The notes under the pieces are model-generated. The model ran no database searches and was not told the DNA's origin. It saw only the letters and a program-made list of their open reading frames with translations. Below, one piece after another: positions 1 to 8,538 of a stretch of DNA of 64,000 bases. The stretch comes from Elusimicrobiota bacterium (GTDB lineage: Bacteria > Elusimicrobiota > Elusimicrobia > UBA1565 > UBA9628). The stretch covers positions 268,302 to 332,301 of the forward strand of contig JACRDN010000019.1 of assembly GCA_016218575.1 (NCBI GenBank). Reading direction: 5' to 3'. The position numbers were made by a program, and so were the translations under genes. Position 1 is the first letter of the stretch. Each line of letters starts with the position of its first letter.

Positions 1-384
1 CAGGGCGAAGGCGCGCGCGGCCGCGGCCGGGTGGGGGAGAGTTAGCCAGGGGCTTGCGAGCCGCAGGCCGCCGTAGTCGAGGATGTCGATGTCCAAGGGC
101 CGGGGCCCCCAGCGCGGGCCCGGTTTTCTTCCGGCGAGGGTCTCGAGCCTCTTGAGCTCGACCAAAAGACCCATGGGGGAGAGAGAGGTGCCCAGGCGCG
201 CCGCCATGTTGAGGAAAGGTCGGCGGCTGGGCCCCACGGGAGCCGTCTCGTAAATGCGCGACGCTGCGCGCAGGCGGCAGCCCGGCAGCCGGGCGAGCGC
301 CGCCCGGGCTTGCTCGAGGCGTTTTTTGCGGTTGCCCATGTTGCCGCCCAGGAGAAGAAGGCAGGAAGCCTTACTTTTTGGCAC
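1..384 (-). CDS. folK: HPPK (6-hydroxymethyl-dihydropterin pyrophosphokinase), C-terminus off the left edge
   Basis: Transfers pyrophosphate from ATP to 6-hydroxymethyl-7,8-dihydropterin in cytoplasmic folate synthesis. About 128 residues are visible. Seen on the reverse strand: the N-terminal strand and loop CLLLLGGNMGNR (family form GLGSNLGDR), then ETAPVGP..RPFLN, then the Mg-binding signature RPLDIDILDYGG. I start it at the GTG at 384, which overlaps the end of the upstream membrane-protein gene by 14 nt. The later ATG would cut off the conserved LLGGN strand. The family is usually about 160 residues, so roughly 30 residues lie outside the window. Confidence 0.85.
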   Translation of the reverse strand, partial: MPKSKASCLLLLGGNMGNRKKRLEQARAALARLPGCRLRAASRIYETAPVGPSRRPFLNMAARLGTSLSPMGLLVELKRLETLAGRKPGPRWGPRPLDIDILDYGGLRLASPWLTLPHPAAAARAFAL

Positions 385-742
385 GGCGAAGAACCTCGAA
401 ATAAAGGTCGTGAAGGGCGCGCAGGAGAAGAATCGTCAAGATCAAGGCCATGAGGTTGCCGAGCCAGCCCTCGAAGGCGCCCATGGCGTAGGGCGCGCCG
501 CGGTAGCCGTAGTCCTGCAGGGTCTTTGACGTGAAGAGAACGAAGAACAGGGCCTTAAGCTTTGAGAATATCCCGCCCTCGAAAACCAGAAGGGTCCACA
601 AAAGCCAGAACAGGGCTCCGGCGGCCGTCAAGCAAACGACCAGCATGGCGCCCAGATGAATGGGGTCGTAGTAAGGATCCTCCGGGTCGTCTTCCCGGAG
701 GATCCAGGAGAGCTTTTTTAGGATTTCTCTCCTCTTGCTCAT
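371..742 (-). CDS. Small membrane protein of unknown function
   Basis: 123 residues, not recognised. It has a charged N-terminus (MSKRREILKK), a hydrophobic segment at about residues 29-55, a second short hydrophobic stretch at about 60-70 and a third at about 92-112 ending in a basic tail (RRAKK), so an inner-membrane protein with two or three spans. It sits between dapB and folK: its ATG shares an ATGA overlap with the dapB stop, and its end overlaps the folK start, so the three are probably one translationally coupled operon. No catalytic motif is visible. Confidence 0.7.
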   Translation of the reverse strand: MSKRREILKKLSWILREDDPEDPYYDPIHLGAMLVVCLTAAGALFWLLWTLLVFEGGIFSKLKALFFVLFTSKTLQDYGYRGAPYAMGAFEGWLGNLMALILTILLLRALHDLYFEVLRRAKK

Positions 743-1392
743 GGATGTTTAAGTCTATCCTCCATGGAATAGAATCCCGGCTTTTTGTCGCGCAGCCAAA
801 GTGCTGCGTCCAGGGCCCCGCGTGCGAAAAGGGCCCGGGCATGGGCTTTATGCGTGAGCTCCAGCCTCTCGTAAGGTCCGGCGAGGATCAAGGTATGCTC
901 TCCGGCCACGTCGCCCAAGCGCAGCGAGGCCGTGGGGATGGGCTCGGCGGAGCCGCGGCCCTCCCTAGCGGCTTGGGCTATTTTCAAGGCCGTGCCCGAG
1001 GGGGCGTCCTTCTTTAGTTTGTGGTGGGTTTCGCAAATCGAGGCGTCGTAGTCCTTGAGGAGGCCGGCCGCTTCCCGGACCAGGCGCAGGAGGATCTGCA
1101 CTCCCGGGCTGAAGTTGGGGGTCCAGAAAATGGGGGCTCGGCGGCCAAAGGCCTTGAGGCGGGCCATTTGCCGGGGAGAAAATCCCGTGGTGCCGATCAC
1201 GGCCGCCTTGCGGGCCTTGGCCGCCGCTGCTGCCGCGGCCAAGGAGCCTTCCGGCCACGAGAAATCAATGGCGACCTCGCATTCTTGGACGGCCGGGACC
1301 AGTTGGAAGCGCGGGTCCTTAGCCGCGAGACCCACGACCTCCGAGCCCATGCGCCCCGCCGCCGCGCATACGACGACTCTCAAGGGCTTCAT
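739..1392 (-). CDS. dapB: 4-hydroxy-tetrahydrodipicolinate reductase
   Basis: NAD(P)H-dependent reduction of 4-hydroxy-tetrahydrodipicolinate in the diaminopimelate/lysine pathway. The N-terminal Rossmann motif is CAAAGRMGSEV. IDFSWPEG and VIGTTGF follow, then the catalytic and substrate region ETHHKLKKDAPSGTA and the C-terminal GEHT....GERLELTHKA-like block. At 217 residues it is shorter than the E. coli type (about 270): the segment between the first helix and IDFSWPEG is reduced. Its product feeds DAP for peptidoglycan and for lysA at 25.8 kb. A TATACT hexamer lies about 13 nt upstream of the ATG, so the leader may be very short. Confidence 0.93.
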   Translation of the reverse strand: MKPLRVVVCAAAGRMGSEVVGLAAKDPRFQLVPAVQECEVAIDFSWPEGSLAAAAAAAKARKAAVIGTTGFSPRQMARLKAFGRRAPIFWTPNFSPGVQILLRLVREAAGLLKDYDASICETHHKLKKDAPSGTALKIAQAAREGRGSAEPIPTASLRLGDVAGEHTLILAGPYERLELTHKAHARALFARGALDAALWLRDKKPGFYSMEDRLKHP

Positions 1393-1437
1393 TTCGGTGA
1401 CAGTATACTTAATTCATGGCGAGACGGTCAGAGGGGT

Positions 1438-1474
1438 GGGCCCTTTGGGCCTGCGTTTAGGCCTAAAGGCCCTT
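1438..1474 (+). promoter_or_regulatory. Upstream motif copy A
   Basis: GC-rich motif with the arrangement GGGCCCTTTGG, a short spacer, AGGCCTAAAGGCCCT, ending 34 nt before the glycosyltransferase ATG. It aligns with similar stretches at 37565-37605, 59101-59138 and 61554-61594, each just upstream of a plus-strand gene for an exported or membrane protein. Function unknown. This copy is the most palindromic of the four. Confidence 0.4.
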
Positions 1475-1507
1475 GAAGCGATACTCAGCGCAAGGCATCC
1501 TTTGAAA

Positions 1508-3004
1508 ATGCGTTCGCACCTGCCCCTAGCGCTTATTTGCGCGGCTTTTTTGGCCGTCGGCGCGGCCATCCACCTATGGGTCATGCCGGCCGGCCAATTG
1601 ACCATGGATGAGCCCTTTTATTATTTCCAGGCGTTCTTGGCGCGCAAGGGCGAATTCGTATGGTTTGCCGATATGGTTTCCGTTCTTTATCCGATATTTC
1701 TGGCCTTGTTTATCGGCGGGAGCCTTCCGTTCCTGCGTTTCCTGACGCCCCTTCTTTTTTGCTCGGGGGCGGTGGTATTATTCCGGCTTGTATTGAGGCA
1801 TGACGCCAATAACAGATGGGGGGCGCTTTGCGCCGCTGCTTTGTTGCTCTTCCACGCTCAGACTTTTCATCTTTCCCACTATTTGGCGTCGGAGGCCTTG
1901 TTCTCTCCCCTATTTTTTCTCGTGCTCCATGTTTTCTTGGACCTGTCTCAAACGCCCGGAACGGATGTCGGGAAAACCCTTCAGCTGGGCTGTCTTTGCG
2001 GCTTGTTGGGGTGGGTGAGAGCCCCGGGGTTCGTCATTTCGGCGTGGATCGGCCTTTGGCTGCTGGCATCGCGCTCCCTAAACTGGAGCGAGCGATTCAA
2101 GAGAGGGGGAACGGTTCTGGCAATAATCGCCGTAATGAGCGTTGTCCCGAAGCTGTTCCATACAAAAGATGGACTGACGGAATTGACTCTTAAATTAGCC
2201 ATGAAAGGCCCGTTCTTTGGCGTGCCGCTTGCGGATTTGTTGGGGGTCCATGCTCCTTCGTTTTTCGGCTGGGGTTTCCTGGCGTTGTTGTGCGCGGCGC
2301 TCGTCTTTCAGTTGTTGAGGGGAAAATCGGCTCTCCTCCCGTTTCTTTTGGGCATGGAGGTTTTCTTTATCGTCGTCACCATTCTTCTTGACCGTTTTTT
2401 CCAGCCGAGGCACTTGTTCCCTCTCTTGATGATCAATTGCCTGCTTGCGGGGATATGCCTCGGCGGCGTTTCTTCAAAATGGCGCGGCTTCTTCGCGATT
2501 GGTGTCGTGGGCGTCATCCTCCAGGGACTTCCGACCCTGGCGCGTATGCCCGTGATAGGCGGCAACAGCTATTATTTCGTGGAAGGCGACAAGGACGCGT
2601 TTGAGGTGAAGTCGCTTGAACTCATGGCTCCCAAGGGCAGGGCCTATCCCGTGCCTCTACCCTACTTTGACCAGCCGGATTACACCGTCTATACCTACCG
2701 AGCGCGGCTTTCAACGGCGAGTGATTTCGATTGGCTGTTTCTCTCCTATATTTCGGACGAAATCAAGATTTCGATAGATGGCCAGGAGGTCCTGCTTGAT
2801 TTTCTGCGGAGTCCCTTCGACCATCTTCTCGTTCCTTTTCATTTCAAGCCGGGAAGGCACGAAATAATCCTCAAAGTGCGCAGCAATTATCTCCTCAATG
2901 GGATCGGGCAGGTGCTTTTGGTTCGGCGGAGCTTTCTCGATCGCCGCGTGCGCAAATACGGCCCTATTCGCGCCTTGAAAAATCAGAAAGCTGAATCCTC
3001 CTGA
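1508..3004 (+). CDS. GT-C fold (family 39-like) membrane glycosyltransferase
   Basis: 498 residues, about ten predicted membrane spans and a soluble C-terminal region. After the first span comes QLTMDEPFYYF, the Asp-Glu pair in the first periplasmic loop that is the catalytic signature of polyprenyl-phosphate-dependent GT-C enzymes (PMT/ArnT type). It probably moves a sugar from a lipid-linked donor to a periplasmic acceptor; the acceptor is unknown. The frame is open back to 1055, but that part is antisense to dapB. I use the ATG at 1508 because it begins a clean first span (LPLALICAAFLAVGAAI). Its AT content is higher than its neighbours', which may indicate transfer. Its tail overlaps the convergent creatininase-like gene by 41 nt. 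Confidence 0.8.
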   Translation: MRSHLPLALICAAFLAVGAAIHLWVMPAGQLTMDEPFYYFQAFLARKGEFVWFADMVSVLYPIFLALFIGGSLPFLRFLTPLLFCSGAVVLFRLVLRHDANNRWGALCAAALLLFHAQTFHLSHYLASEALFSPLFFLVLHVFLDLSQTPGTDVGKTLQLGCLCGLLGWVRAPGFVISAWIGLWLLASRSLNWSERFKRGGTVLAIIAVMSVVPKLFHTKDGLTELTLKLAMKGPFFGVPLADLLGVHAPSFFGWGFLALLCAALVFQLLRGKSALLPFLLGMEVFFIVVTILLDRFFQPRHLFPLLMINCLLAGICLGGVSSKWRGFFAIGVVGVILQGLPTLARMPVIGGNSYYFVEGDKDAFEVKSLELMAPKGRAYPVPLPYFDQPDYTVYTYRARLSTASDFDWLFLSYISDEIKISIDGQEVLLDFLRSPFDHLLVPFHFKPGRHEIILKVRSNYLLNGIGQVLLVRRSFLDRRVRKYGPIRALKNQKAESS

Positions 3005-3713
3005 TGTCCTCGATAATCTGTTTGACGAGGGCCTGGACCACGATCCGGCCCTTCTTGCGGCTCGCGAGGGTCGGGTCTCCCCAGGCTCCGGTGGGGGAGT
3101 AGACCCCGCACCGGGCGTTTGGGTCGCGGGTGAGGCCCCCCGGGCCCTTGCCGGTGTGGAAGTCCTTCCTGGCCAATTTCATGCGCACGATTTCCGGGGC
3201 GAGATAAAGCATCATGGAGGTCTCGATCTCATCGGCGTGGGTGCCGCCCGCGGACTCGCGTACCTGCGCCTCGATGGAGGAAAGCGCTCCCAGGTCCGTG
3301 TAGCCCAGCGTCACGCCATCTTGGGAGAGGGTTTGGCGGGCTTCTTCGAGGATTTTTCTGGTGCTGATTCCGGTGTTGAGCACGTAGAATTTTCTGGCCC
3401 CATGCGCTGCGAAGGAGCGGCAGATCTCGACCACGGTGGCGCAGGAGGTGGCGGGGCTCAGGCTCGCCGAGCCGGGGTATTCCACGAAGGCCGGGTAATG
3501 GCTGTAGGCGAGGCCGGGCAGGACCAGGACTTGGGCCTTCTTCATCACAAGCGCGGTCAGGCGTTCGGCCAATATCCAGTCGTTGTTGAGCGGAAGATGC
3601 GGCCCATGCTCCTTGGCGCGCGCGCCCAAGGGGAGGAGAAGCACGGGATGGCGCTTGAGCGCCCTTTCGGCCTTAAGCCACGTCATGCTTTCCAAGAACG
3701 CGCCTTTCGCCAT
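2964..3713 (-). CDS. Creatininase-family amidohydrolase
   Basis: 249 residues. The family (creatinine amidohydrolase, MftE, ArfB-like) uses a di-metal site. Visible ligands: KEHGPHLPLNNDW (Glu, His, Asp) and GGTHADEIETSMML (His, Glu). These match the family pattern E-x-H-G-x-H-x-P-x-x-x-D and H-A-x-E-x-E-T-S. Substrate cannot be told from sequence: creatinine, formamides of pterin or flavin precursors, and peptide-cofactor processing are all known in the family. It starts 2 nt after the end of the PLP-lyase gene, so the two probably form one transcript. Confidence 0.82.
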   Translation of the reverse strand: MAKGAFLESMTWLKAERALKRHPVLLLPLGARAKEHGPHLPLNNDWILAERLTALVMKKAQVLVLPGLAYSHYPAFVEYPGSASLSPATSCATVVEICRSFAAHGARKFYVLNTGISTRKILEEARQTLSQDGVTLGYTDLGALSSIEAQVRESAGGTHADEIETSMMLYLAPEIVRMKLARKDFHTGKGPGGLTRDPNARCGVYSPTGAWGDPTLASRKKGRIVVQALVKQIIEDIRRIQLSDFSRRE

Positions 3714-3714
3714 T

Positions 3715-4767
3715 CTATTTCCCAGGGAAGTTAAGTAAGTTTACTAAGTTAATGACTGGCACCCGAAGCCAAGTCTCGTTGATGACAAGGGGGACGCCTT
3801 CCCAGGCGGGGCGGTGCTCGCCCAAGAATACCCCGCGGTCCTTGAGGCGGCGAGACAGGCTCCGGGCTTCTCCTGGCGAGAGTCGCAGGAGGGCTGTGTT
3901 CGTGCCATCGGGAAATAGAACAAGGCGCTCTCCCATCCGACTCTTCAAGAGCCGCAACACTACCCGGCCATGGGAGAGGGCCTTGGCGTAGCGCTTGCGG
4001 AACCCTTCGACGGCGTCCAGGGCCGAAGCGGCGAGCCAAAACGCCTGGGGCGGGCTTCCCCCGAACATGCGGCGCTCGTCCGCCAGGCCCTTCAAAAGGG
4101 CCTTAGGTCCGGCCACAACGGCTCCGCTGGGAGCCCCAAAATACTTGTAGAGGGAAACATACACCGTGTCGAAGAGCTTGGCGTAGCGCGCGGCAGGCCG
4201 GCCCTCGGCCGCCGCGGCAAGAAATATCCGGGCGCCATCGAGGTGCGTCTTGATGCCCCGGCGGCGGCAAAGCTTGGAGATGGCTTCTAGTTCCTCGAAG
4301 GGGACGGCTTGGTTCAGGCGGCGCCGCACGGGAGACTCAATGGAGACGGCGCCAACGGGGCAGGGAACCTTGCCCTCGCCGTTTCTGTCGAGGGCCGCCT
4401 CCAGTTCCCGGGCCGTGAAATAGGTCTTGCCCTCGGCCAGGGGAACCGAAGTCAATCCCGCCAAGGCTGCGGCTCCGTCTCCGGCGTCGCGGAAGAGATG
4501 GCTCTCCTCCTGGACGACGACGCGCCGGCGCCCGCCGCACAAGGCGCGCAGGGCCAGGAGATTGGCCAGTGTGCCGGTGGGCATGAAAACGGCTTCCTCC
4601 TTTCCCAGAAGCAGGGCCATCTTTTTCTCTAGGATCGCGATCGCGCCGCCGCGGGAGTATTCGTCTGGGGCGAGGAGCCCGCGCGTTTCAAGGGAGCGCA
4701 GCTTCTCGATATGCTCGGCCGGGCTCATGGGGACCCCATCGCCGTATAGAAACACGGTGCCAGTCAT
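3715..4767 (-). CDS. PLP-dependent aldolase / beta-eliminating lyase (threonine-aldolase superfamily)
   Basis: 350 residues, fold-type I PLP enzyme. Signs: VFLYGDGV near the N-terminus, VFMPTGTLANLLALR (phosphate and ring contacts), THLDGAR (Asp that pairs with the pyridine N), and VSLYKYFGAPSGAVVAG containing the Schiff-base lysine. Most similar in pattern to the GDGV-starting subgroup of low-specificity threonine aldolase/tyrosine phenol-lyase-like proteins; substrate unknown. The ATG lies inside the left arm of an inverted repeat (4756-4808), and its last codons are encoded in another copy of the same repeat. No Shine-Dalgarno sequence precedes the ATG; a GTG at 4755 is an alternative start. 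Confidence 0.82.
   Translation of the reverse strand: MTGTVFLYGDGVPMSPAEHIEKLRSLETRGLLAPDEYSRGGAIAILEKKMALLLGKEEAVFMPTGTLANLLALRALCGGRRRVVVQEESHLFRDAGDGAAALAGLTSVPLAEGKTYFTARELEAALDRNGEGKVPCPVGAVSIESPVRRRLNQAVPFEELEAISKLCRRRGIKTHLDGARIFLAAAAEGRPAARYAKLFDTVYVSLYKYFGAPSGAVVAGPKALLKGLADERRMFGGSPPQAFWLAASALDAVEGFRKRYAKALSHGRVVLRLLKSRMGERLVLFPDGTNTALLRLSPGEARSLSRRLKDRGVFLGEHRPAWEGVPLVINETWLRVPVINLVNLLNFPGK
3737..3763. repeat. Short repeat copy 1 (overlaps aldolase 3' end)
   Basis: Contains AAGTTTACTAAGTTAA followed by AATGACTGGCACC. The same two blocks occur at 4773-4808, about 1 kb away. Here the repeat is inside the 3' end of the aldolase coding sequence and supplies its last residues (PVINLVNLL). 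Confidence 0.6.
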
Positions 4768-4808
4768 GGAGCAAGTTTACTAAGTTAAGAAAGTTAATGA
4801 CTGGCACC
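4756..4808. repeat. Inverted repeat and short repeat copy 2 between two genes
   Basis: GGTGCCAGTCAT (4756-4767) and ATGACTGGCACC (4797-4808) are perfect 12-bp inverted arms with 29 nt between them. The interior carries AAGTTTACTAAGTTAA and AAGTTAATGACTGGCACC, which are shared with copy 1. The hairpin would form in the mRNA between the binding-protein stop and the aldolase start, and it includes the aldolase start codon. Confidence 0.65.
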
Positions 4809-6539
4809 TTTTTTGTATATCTTTTCGAAGTGGGGATTCGGGGAAAGGGGGTCGTAAGTAAATCCCCGCACCCAGTCGCGCGCCACGCGCAGGGCCTTGG
4901 CCTCCACGAAGAGCACGTGGGGGAGATCCTCGTATTCGAGCTCCTGGAGCTTGAAATAGAGCTTGGCGCGCTTTTTGGCGTCGGTCTCGGCCAGGGCTTT
5001 CTCCACCAGCCTGTCGGCCTCGGGATTCTTGTAGCCTTGGACCGAGGCGGAGGCCCCCTGGGAGTGCATGACGTCGAAGGCCGGGCTGTGGGGGTCGGGA
5101 TAGTCGGGGTAGTGGGCGAAGAAAACCAAGGGCAGGCGCTTGGCGTGGTAGGCGTCGAGATATCCCGGCCATTCCAGGGCCCGGATGTCGAGCCGGAACT
5201 TGGGGCTCAAGCTCTCCACCTGTCGCTTGAGCATTTGGCAGAGGATTTGCCGCGAGACGTTGCCCGCGTTGTAGACAAGAGTGAAATGGAAGCCCTTATC
5301 CCAGGCTTGGCCTTGCCAGGCTTTTCGGAAATGCTCCCGGGCCTTGCCCAAGTCGTAGGATCGAACTCGCTGCGCCGGGTTGTGTCCCAAGATTCCGGTC
5401 GGGATGCAGCCCGTGGCGCGGCGGGCCTGGCCGCGGTAGACGTCGCGGATGAGTCCGCCGTAGTCGAAGGAGTAGGCGAAGGCCTCGCGCATGTCCTTGT
5501 CGGCGAAGAAATCCGGGGGTATGCCGTCGCCGTCGAGACGTCCCGAGCCGACGTAGGGATTGGCCGCGGGATTTGCCGCGAAGGAGAAATAGACGATGGG
5601 CTCGGCCCCCGGCGAGGGCAGGTCGTCCATGACGCGCACGCCGGGAAGGCCCGCGAGCTGGCTTGCGGTGCCGCGGTCGGCCGCGATCTGGTCGGCGTCG
5701 CCGGCCTGGAGCATGAGCTTTCGGGTTCCGAACTCCGGGATCGTCCTCAAGATCACGCGCGCGAGCTTGGCTGGGGCTCTCCAATACCCGTCGTGGCGCG
5801 CCAGCACCAGCTCCCGGTTCTTTCGATCCCAGCGCTCGAGATGAAATGGCCCGGTCCCGTTGGCCTGGGCCAGGAAAATGGAGTCGTCTTTGCGAGGGTT
5901 GTTGTGCCTTTCCCACGTTTGCGCTTTCCCATCCCAGTCCCCGTGCGATGCCGCCCAATTCTTGGAAACCACGGGCGCGCGTGTGGCCAGTATCGAAAGA
6001 AGAGGGGCGTAGGGCGCGGGCAGGCGCAGGACCAGGTTTTGCCCCTGGGCTTGGACGGCCTGGGCCGCGTTCTCGTGAATGCCGGGCTTCACCCGGCCTT
6101 GTTCATCGCGCGTGGAGGGGGTGCCTAGAATGGGCTCGAGCAGAAGAGACGAAGGACCCCCCGTTCGGTCTTGGAGGATGAAGCGCAGGAGGGAGTAGCG
6201 CGCATCCTCGGCAGTCAGGGGAGAACCGTCGTGAAACTTGATCCCCCGGCGGATGGGAATGGTGTAGGTCCGGCCATCGGCCGAGACGAGGCCGTTGGCC
6301 TTGGTCGGCACCTTCGCCGCGATTAGGGGAAGAAGAGCTCCGGGCTTGCCGGGATCGAAGTCGAAAAGCGTCTCATAGAGCGAAAGGATGACGCCCTGGC
6401 TCACCTTCTCGGTGGGCCAGGCTGGGTCCAAGGTCTCTAGCTCCGCGAAATCGAGGACCGTGTAGGTGTCGGGGTTTTTGACGGGAGACGCCCAAACCGC
6501 GCCTAGAAGCGCGGCTGCGAGGGAAATGGCCGTTATCAC
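4794..6539 (-). CDS. ABC transporter substrate-binding protein, family 5 (peptide/oligopeptide)
   Basis: About 581 residues. SBP_bac_5 features: N-terminal signal segment (ITAISLAAALLGAVWAS), FAELETLDPAW, YETLFDFDP, the hallmark RRGIKFHDGSPLTAEDARYSL, then a long C-terminal domain with AFAYSFDY and RATGCIPTGILGHNP. The open frame reaches a TTG at 6563, but that lies inside tRNA-Glu, so I take the GTG at 6539, which leaves a proper signal peptide. No permease or ATPase genes adjoin it; it must use a transporter encoded elsewhere or act alone. Substrate unknown. Confidence 0.85.
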   Translation of the reverse strand: MITAISLAAALLGAVWASPVKNPDTYTVLDFAELETLDPAWPTEKVSQGVILSLYETLFDFDPGKPGALLPLIAAKVPTKANGLVSADGRTYTIPIRRGIKFHDGSPLTAEDARYSLLRFILQDRTGGPSSLLLEPILGTPSTRDEQGRVKPGIHENAAQAVQAQGQNLVLRLPAPYAPLLSILATRAPVVSKNWAASHGDWDGKAQTWERHNNPRKDDSIFLAQANGTGPFHLERWDRKNRELVLARHDGYWRAPAKLARVILRTIPEFGTRKLMLQAGDADQIAADRGTASQLAGLPGVRVMDDLPSPGAEPIVYFSFAANPAANPYVGSGRLDGDGIPPDFFADKDMREAFAYSFDYGGLIRDVYRGQARRATGCIPTGILGHNPAQRVRSYDLGKAREHFRKAWQGQAWDKGFHFTLVYNAGNVSRQILCQMLKRQVESLSPKFRLDIRALEWPGYLDAYHAKRLPLVFFAHYPDYPDPHSPAFDVMHSQGASASVQGYKNPEADRLVEKALAETDAKKRAKLYFKLQELEYEDLPHVLFVEAKALRVARDWVRGFTYDPLSPNPHFEKIYKKGASH

Positions 6540-6551
6540 AATGTTCCGAAA

Positions 6552-6626
6552 TGGTGCCCCCAAGGAGAATCGAACTCCTATTTCCGCCTTGAAAGGGCGG
6601 CGTCCTAACCGCTAGACGATGGGGGC
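6552..6626 (-). tRNA. tRNA-Glu (TTC)
   Basis: Cloverleaf on the reverse strand: acceptor GCCCCCA pairing with TGGGGGC, anticodon stem CCGCC/GGCGG around loop CTTTCAA (anticodon TTC), T-arm with TTCGATT. The 3' CCA is encoded. The binding-protein gene begins 12 nt downstream. Confidence 0.96.
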
Positions 6627-6686
6627 TAGTGGCGGCCTCTCCTCCTGGAGAGGCTCGCAGCAGCATATTTAAGGAACTTTTATAGT

Positions 6687-6712
6687 CGCGCCCGAATAAC
6701 GCTTCGGGCGCG
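6687..6712. other. Perfect 10-bp hairpin between tRNA-Lys and tRNA-Glu
   Basis: CGCGCCCGAA and TTCGGGCGCG flank a 6-nt loop just downstream of tRNA-Lys. There is no T-run on either side, so it may be a processing or pausing structure and not a normal intrinsic terminator. Confidence 0.45.
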
Positions 6713-6716
6713 GACA

Positions 6717-6790
6717 TGAGTCCGGAGGGATTCGAACCCTCGACCCCACGCTTAAAAGGCGCGTGCTCTACCAGGCTGAGCTACGGACTC
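6717..6790 (-). tRNA. tRNA-Lys (TTT)
   Basis: Reverse strand: acceptor GAGTCCG/CGGACTC, D-arm GCTC/GAGC, anticodon loop CTTTTAA (anticodon TTT), T-arm GAGGG TTCGAAT CCCTC. CCA is not encoded, unlike the neighbouring tRNA-Glu. Confidence 0.96.
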
Positions 6791-6824
6791 AATTGGAAGA
6801 TTGTACAAAATAACATGGGAAATC

Positions 6825-8453
6825 TTAGGGAGCGGCTTGACTCTGCCGCTTGAACTCGCTGCCGGGCTTCCATGTGGGCCAATTCGGGGCGTCCGCCACG
6901 CGCCGCCCGACCTCGAAGAGGAGCCGCAGGTCCTCCACCGCCCCGGAGAAATCCCAGTCGGGTTTGACCTCGTCGGTGACCTTGTGGTAGTCCCGGGCCG
7001 TGTACTCGTCGCGCTTGCGCTTGGCGAAGTCCGGGTCCTTGCCGATGAACTCGGTCCCGCCCCCGTATTCCAGGGCGGGAACCCCCTTCTTGACGAACTC
7101 GAAGTGGTCGGAGCGAAAGAAGGTCCCCTTTTCCGGCTCCGGCTCCGGCTTGACCACGCGGCTTTTTTTCGCGGCCGCCTCGCCGAGGACCTCGTCCAAG
7201 GTGGAATGCCCGAGGCCCACGGCCACGATGTCCTTGGTGAGCCCCCAGGGGTTGAGCCCATCCATGTTGATCACGGCCAGGGTCTTATCCAGGGGATAGA
7301 GGGGGTTTTCCGCGTAATGCTTTGCCCCCAAAAGCCCCTTTTCCTCGGCCGTTACCGACAAAAACAGGAGGGAGCGTCTCGGGCGAGCCTTCAAGCGGAC
7401 GAAAGCCTTGGCTATCTCCAAGAGTCCGGCCACGCCGGAGGCGTTGTCTATGGCGCCGTTGTATATCTGGTCTCCGGGGAGCTTATCGTCCTTGCCCAAG
7501 TGGTCCCAGTGGGCGGTGTAGAGCACGTGCTCGTCCTTGAGGGCTGGGTCCGAGCCCTCGAGCTTGGCCGCGACATTGGCGGATTGGATGGGCCTCAGGG
7601 CGTTGGCCACCGTGAAGTCGGCCTTAAGGCCCAGCGGGACCGGCTTGAAATCGGGGCCTAAGGCCTGCTTCTTCAAGGACTCGAGGTCGCGGCCTGCCAG
7701 GGCCAGGAGCCGCGCGGCCGCTCCGGGGCTTAGCCAAGCCTCCACCGCCACGCGCCCGGTATTGCCGTCGGGCCTCTGAATCTCGAAATTCTCGCGGCCG
7801 AAGGACGCCGAAACCACCTCGTATGGGTAGCCGGCCGGGCCGGTCTCATGGATGATGACGGCCGCGGCCGCCTTCTTGGCGGAGGCGATCTCGTACTTGT
7901 AGGTCCAGCGGCCGTAGTAGGTCATGGCCTTGCCCTTGAACATTCGCGGATCGGGGAGGGGGGGATCGTTTATCAGCATGAGCAAGGTCTTTCCGGTCAG
8001 GTCCATGCCCTTGTAGTCGTCCCAGCCGTATTCAGGAGCCTCGATCCCATAGCCCACGAACACGACCTCGGAATCCTTGACGGATACCTCGGTAACGAAG
8101 CGTCGGGTCGCGGCCACGTACTCCTCCGGGAACGTGAAGGCCGCGGACTCCGAGGGCGAGGAGAAGCGGGCCGTGGGCCTGGAAGTAAATCCCATCAGCG
8201 GGACTTTCTGGATGAAAGTTCCGCTGGGGTTTCCCGGAGCCAGGCCCATATCCTGAAACTGCTTGACCAAATAACCGACGCTTTTCTCTTCTCCCGGCGT
8301 GCCCGGCGCGCGGCCCTCGAAATCGTCGGAGGCCAGGACTCGGATATGTCCAAGAAGGCCTCGACTGGAGATAGAGCGCGCGGTCCGCAAGTTCGCGCAG
8401 GAGCAGAGAGGAGCGGTCAGGGCGAAAATCGCGAGCAAGCCATGTTTTTGCAT
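6825..8453 (-). CDS. M28-family zinc metallopeptidase, lipoprotein
   Basis: 542 residues. The N-terminus ends in a lipobox-like LCSCAN, so it is likely an envelope lipoprotein. A PA-type insert (about residues 130-250) precedes the catalytic core. Di-zinc aminopeptidase motifs: TAHWDHLG (His), [15 protein letters not shown] (bridging Asp), [15 protein letters not shown] (catalytic Glu-Glu), VINMDGL (Asp) and [15 protein letters not shown] (His). Probably cleaves N-terminal residues from exported or imported peptides. It is divergent from the SCO1 gene; a palindrome with a DnaA-box-like site lies between them. Confidence 0.9.
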   Translation of the reverse strand: MQKHGLLAIFALTAPLCSCANLRTARSISSRGLLGHIRVLASDDFEGRAPGTPGEEKSVGYLVKQFQDMGLAPGNPSGTFIQKVPLMGFTSRPTARFSSPSESAAFTFPEEYVAATRRFVTEVSVKDSEVVFVGYGIEAPEYGWDDYKGMDLTGKTLLMLINDPPLPDPRMFKGKAMTYYGRWTYKYEIASAKKAAAAVIIHETGPAGYPYEVVSASFGRENFEIQRPDGNTGRVAVEAWLSPGAAARLLALAGRDLESLKKQALGPDFKPVPLGLKADFTVANALRPIQSANVAAKLEGSDPALKDEHVLYTAHWDHLGKDDKLPGDQIYNGAIDNASGVAGLLEIAKAFVRLKARPRRSLLFLSVTAEEKGLLGAKHYAENPLYPLDKTLAVINMDGLNPWGLTKDIVAVGLGHSTLDEVLGEAAAKKSRVVKPEPEPEKGTFFRSDHFEFVKKGVPALEYGGGTEFIGKDPDFAKRKRDEYTARDYHKVTDEVKPDWDFSGAVEDLRLLFEVGRRVADAPNWPTWKPGSEFKRQSQAAP

Positions 8454-8474
8454 GGTAAATTATAACAAAATCTC

Positions 8475-8526
8475 GGTTATTCACAGAACTTCGCCGCGAA
8501 GTTGTGGGGACAACTCGGCGATTTAG
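8475..8526. repeat. Dispersed palindrome with DnaA-box-like site, copy 1
   Basis: Contains TTATTCACA (8477-8485), then a palindrome AACTTCG..CGAAGTT, then TGTGGGGACAACT, ending GCGATTTAG. It aligns block for block with 48154-48206, which has the perfect boxes TTATCCACA and TGTGGATAA and the same GCGATTTAG end. Here it lies between the divergent M28 and SCO1 genes, so it could affect both promoters. Confidence 0.55.
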
Positions 8527-8538
8527 TAGAATGCTTTT

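Noticed and set aside
1055..1507. N-terminal extension of the glycosyltransferase frame
   Set aside because: Antisense to dapB and not membrane-like; the first span starts at 1508.
6540..6563. TTG start of the peptide-binding protein at 6563
   Set aside because: It lies inside tRNA-Glu; the GTG at 6539 gives a normal signal peptide.
6687..6712. Intrinsic terminator after tRNA-Lys
   Set aside because: Perfect stem but no T-run on either side; kept only as a hairpin.
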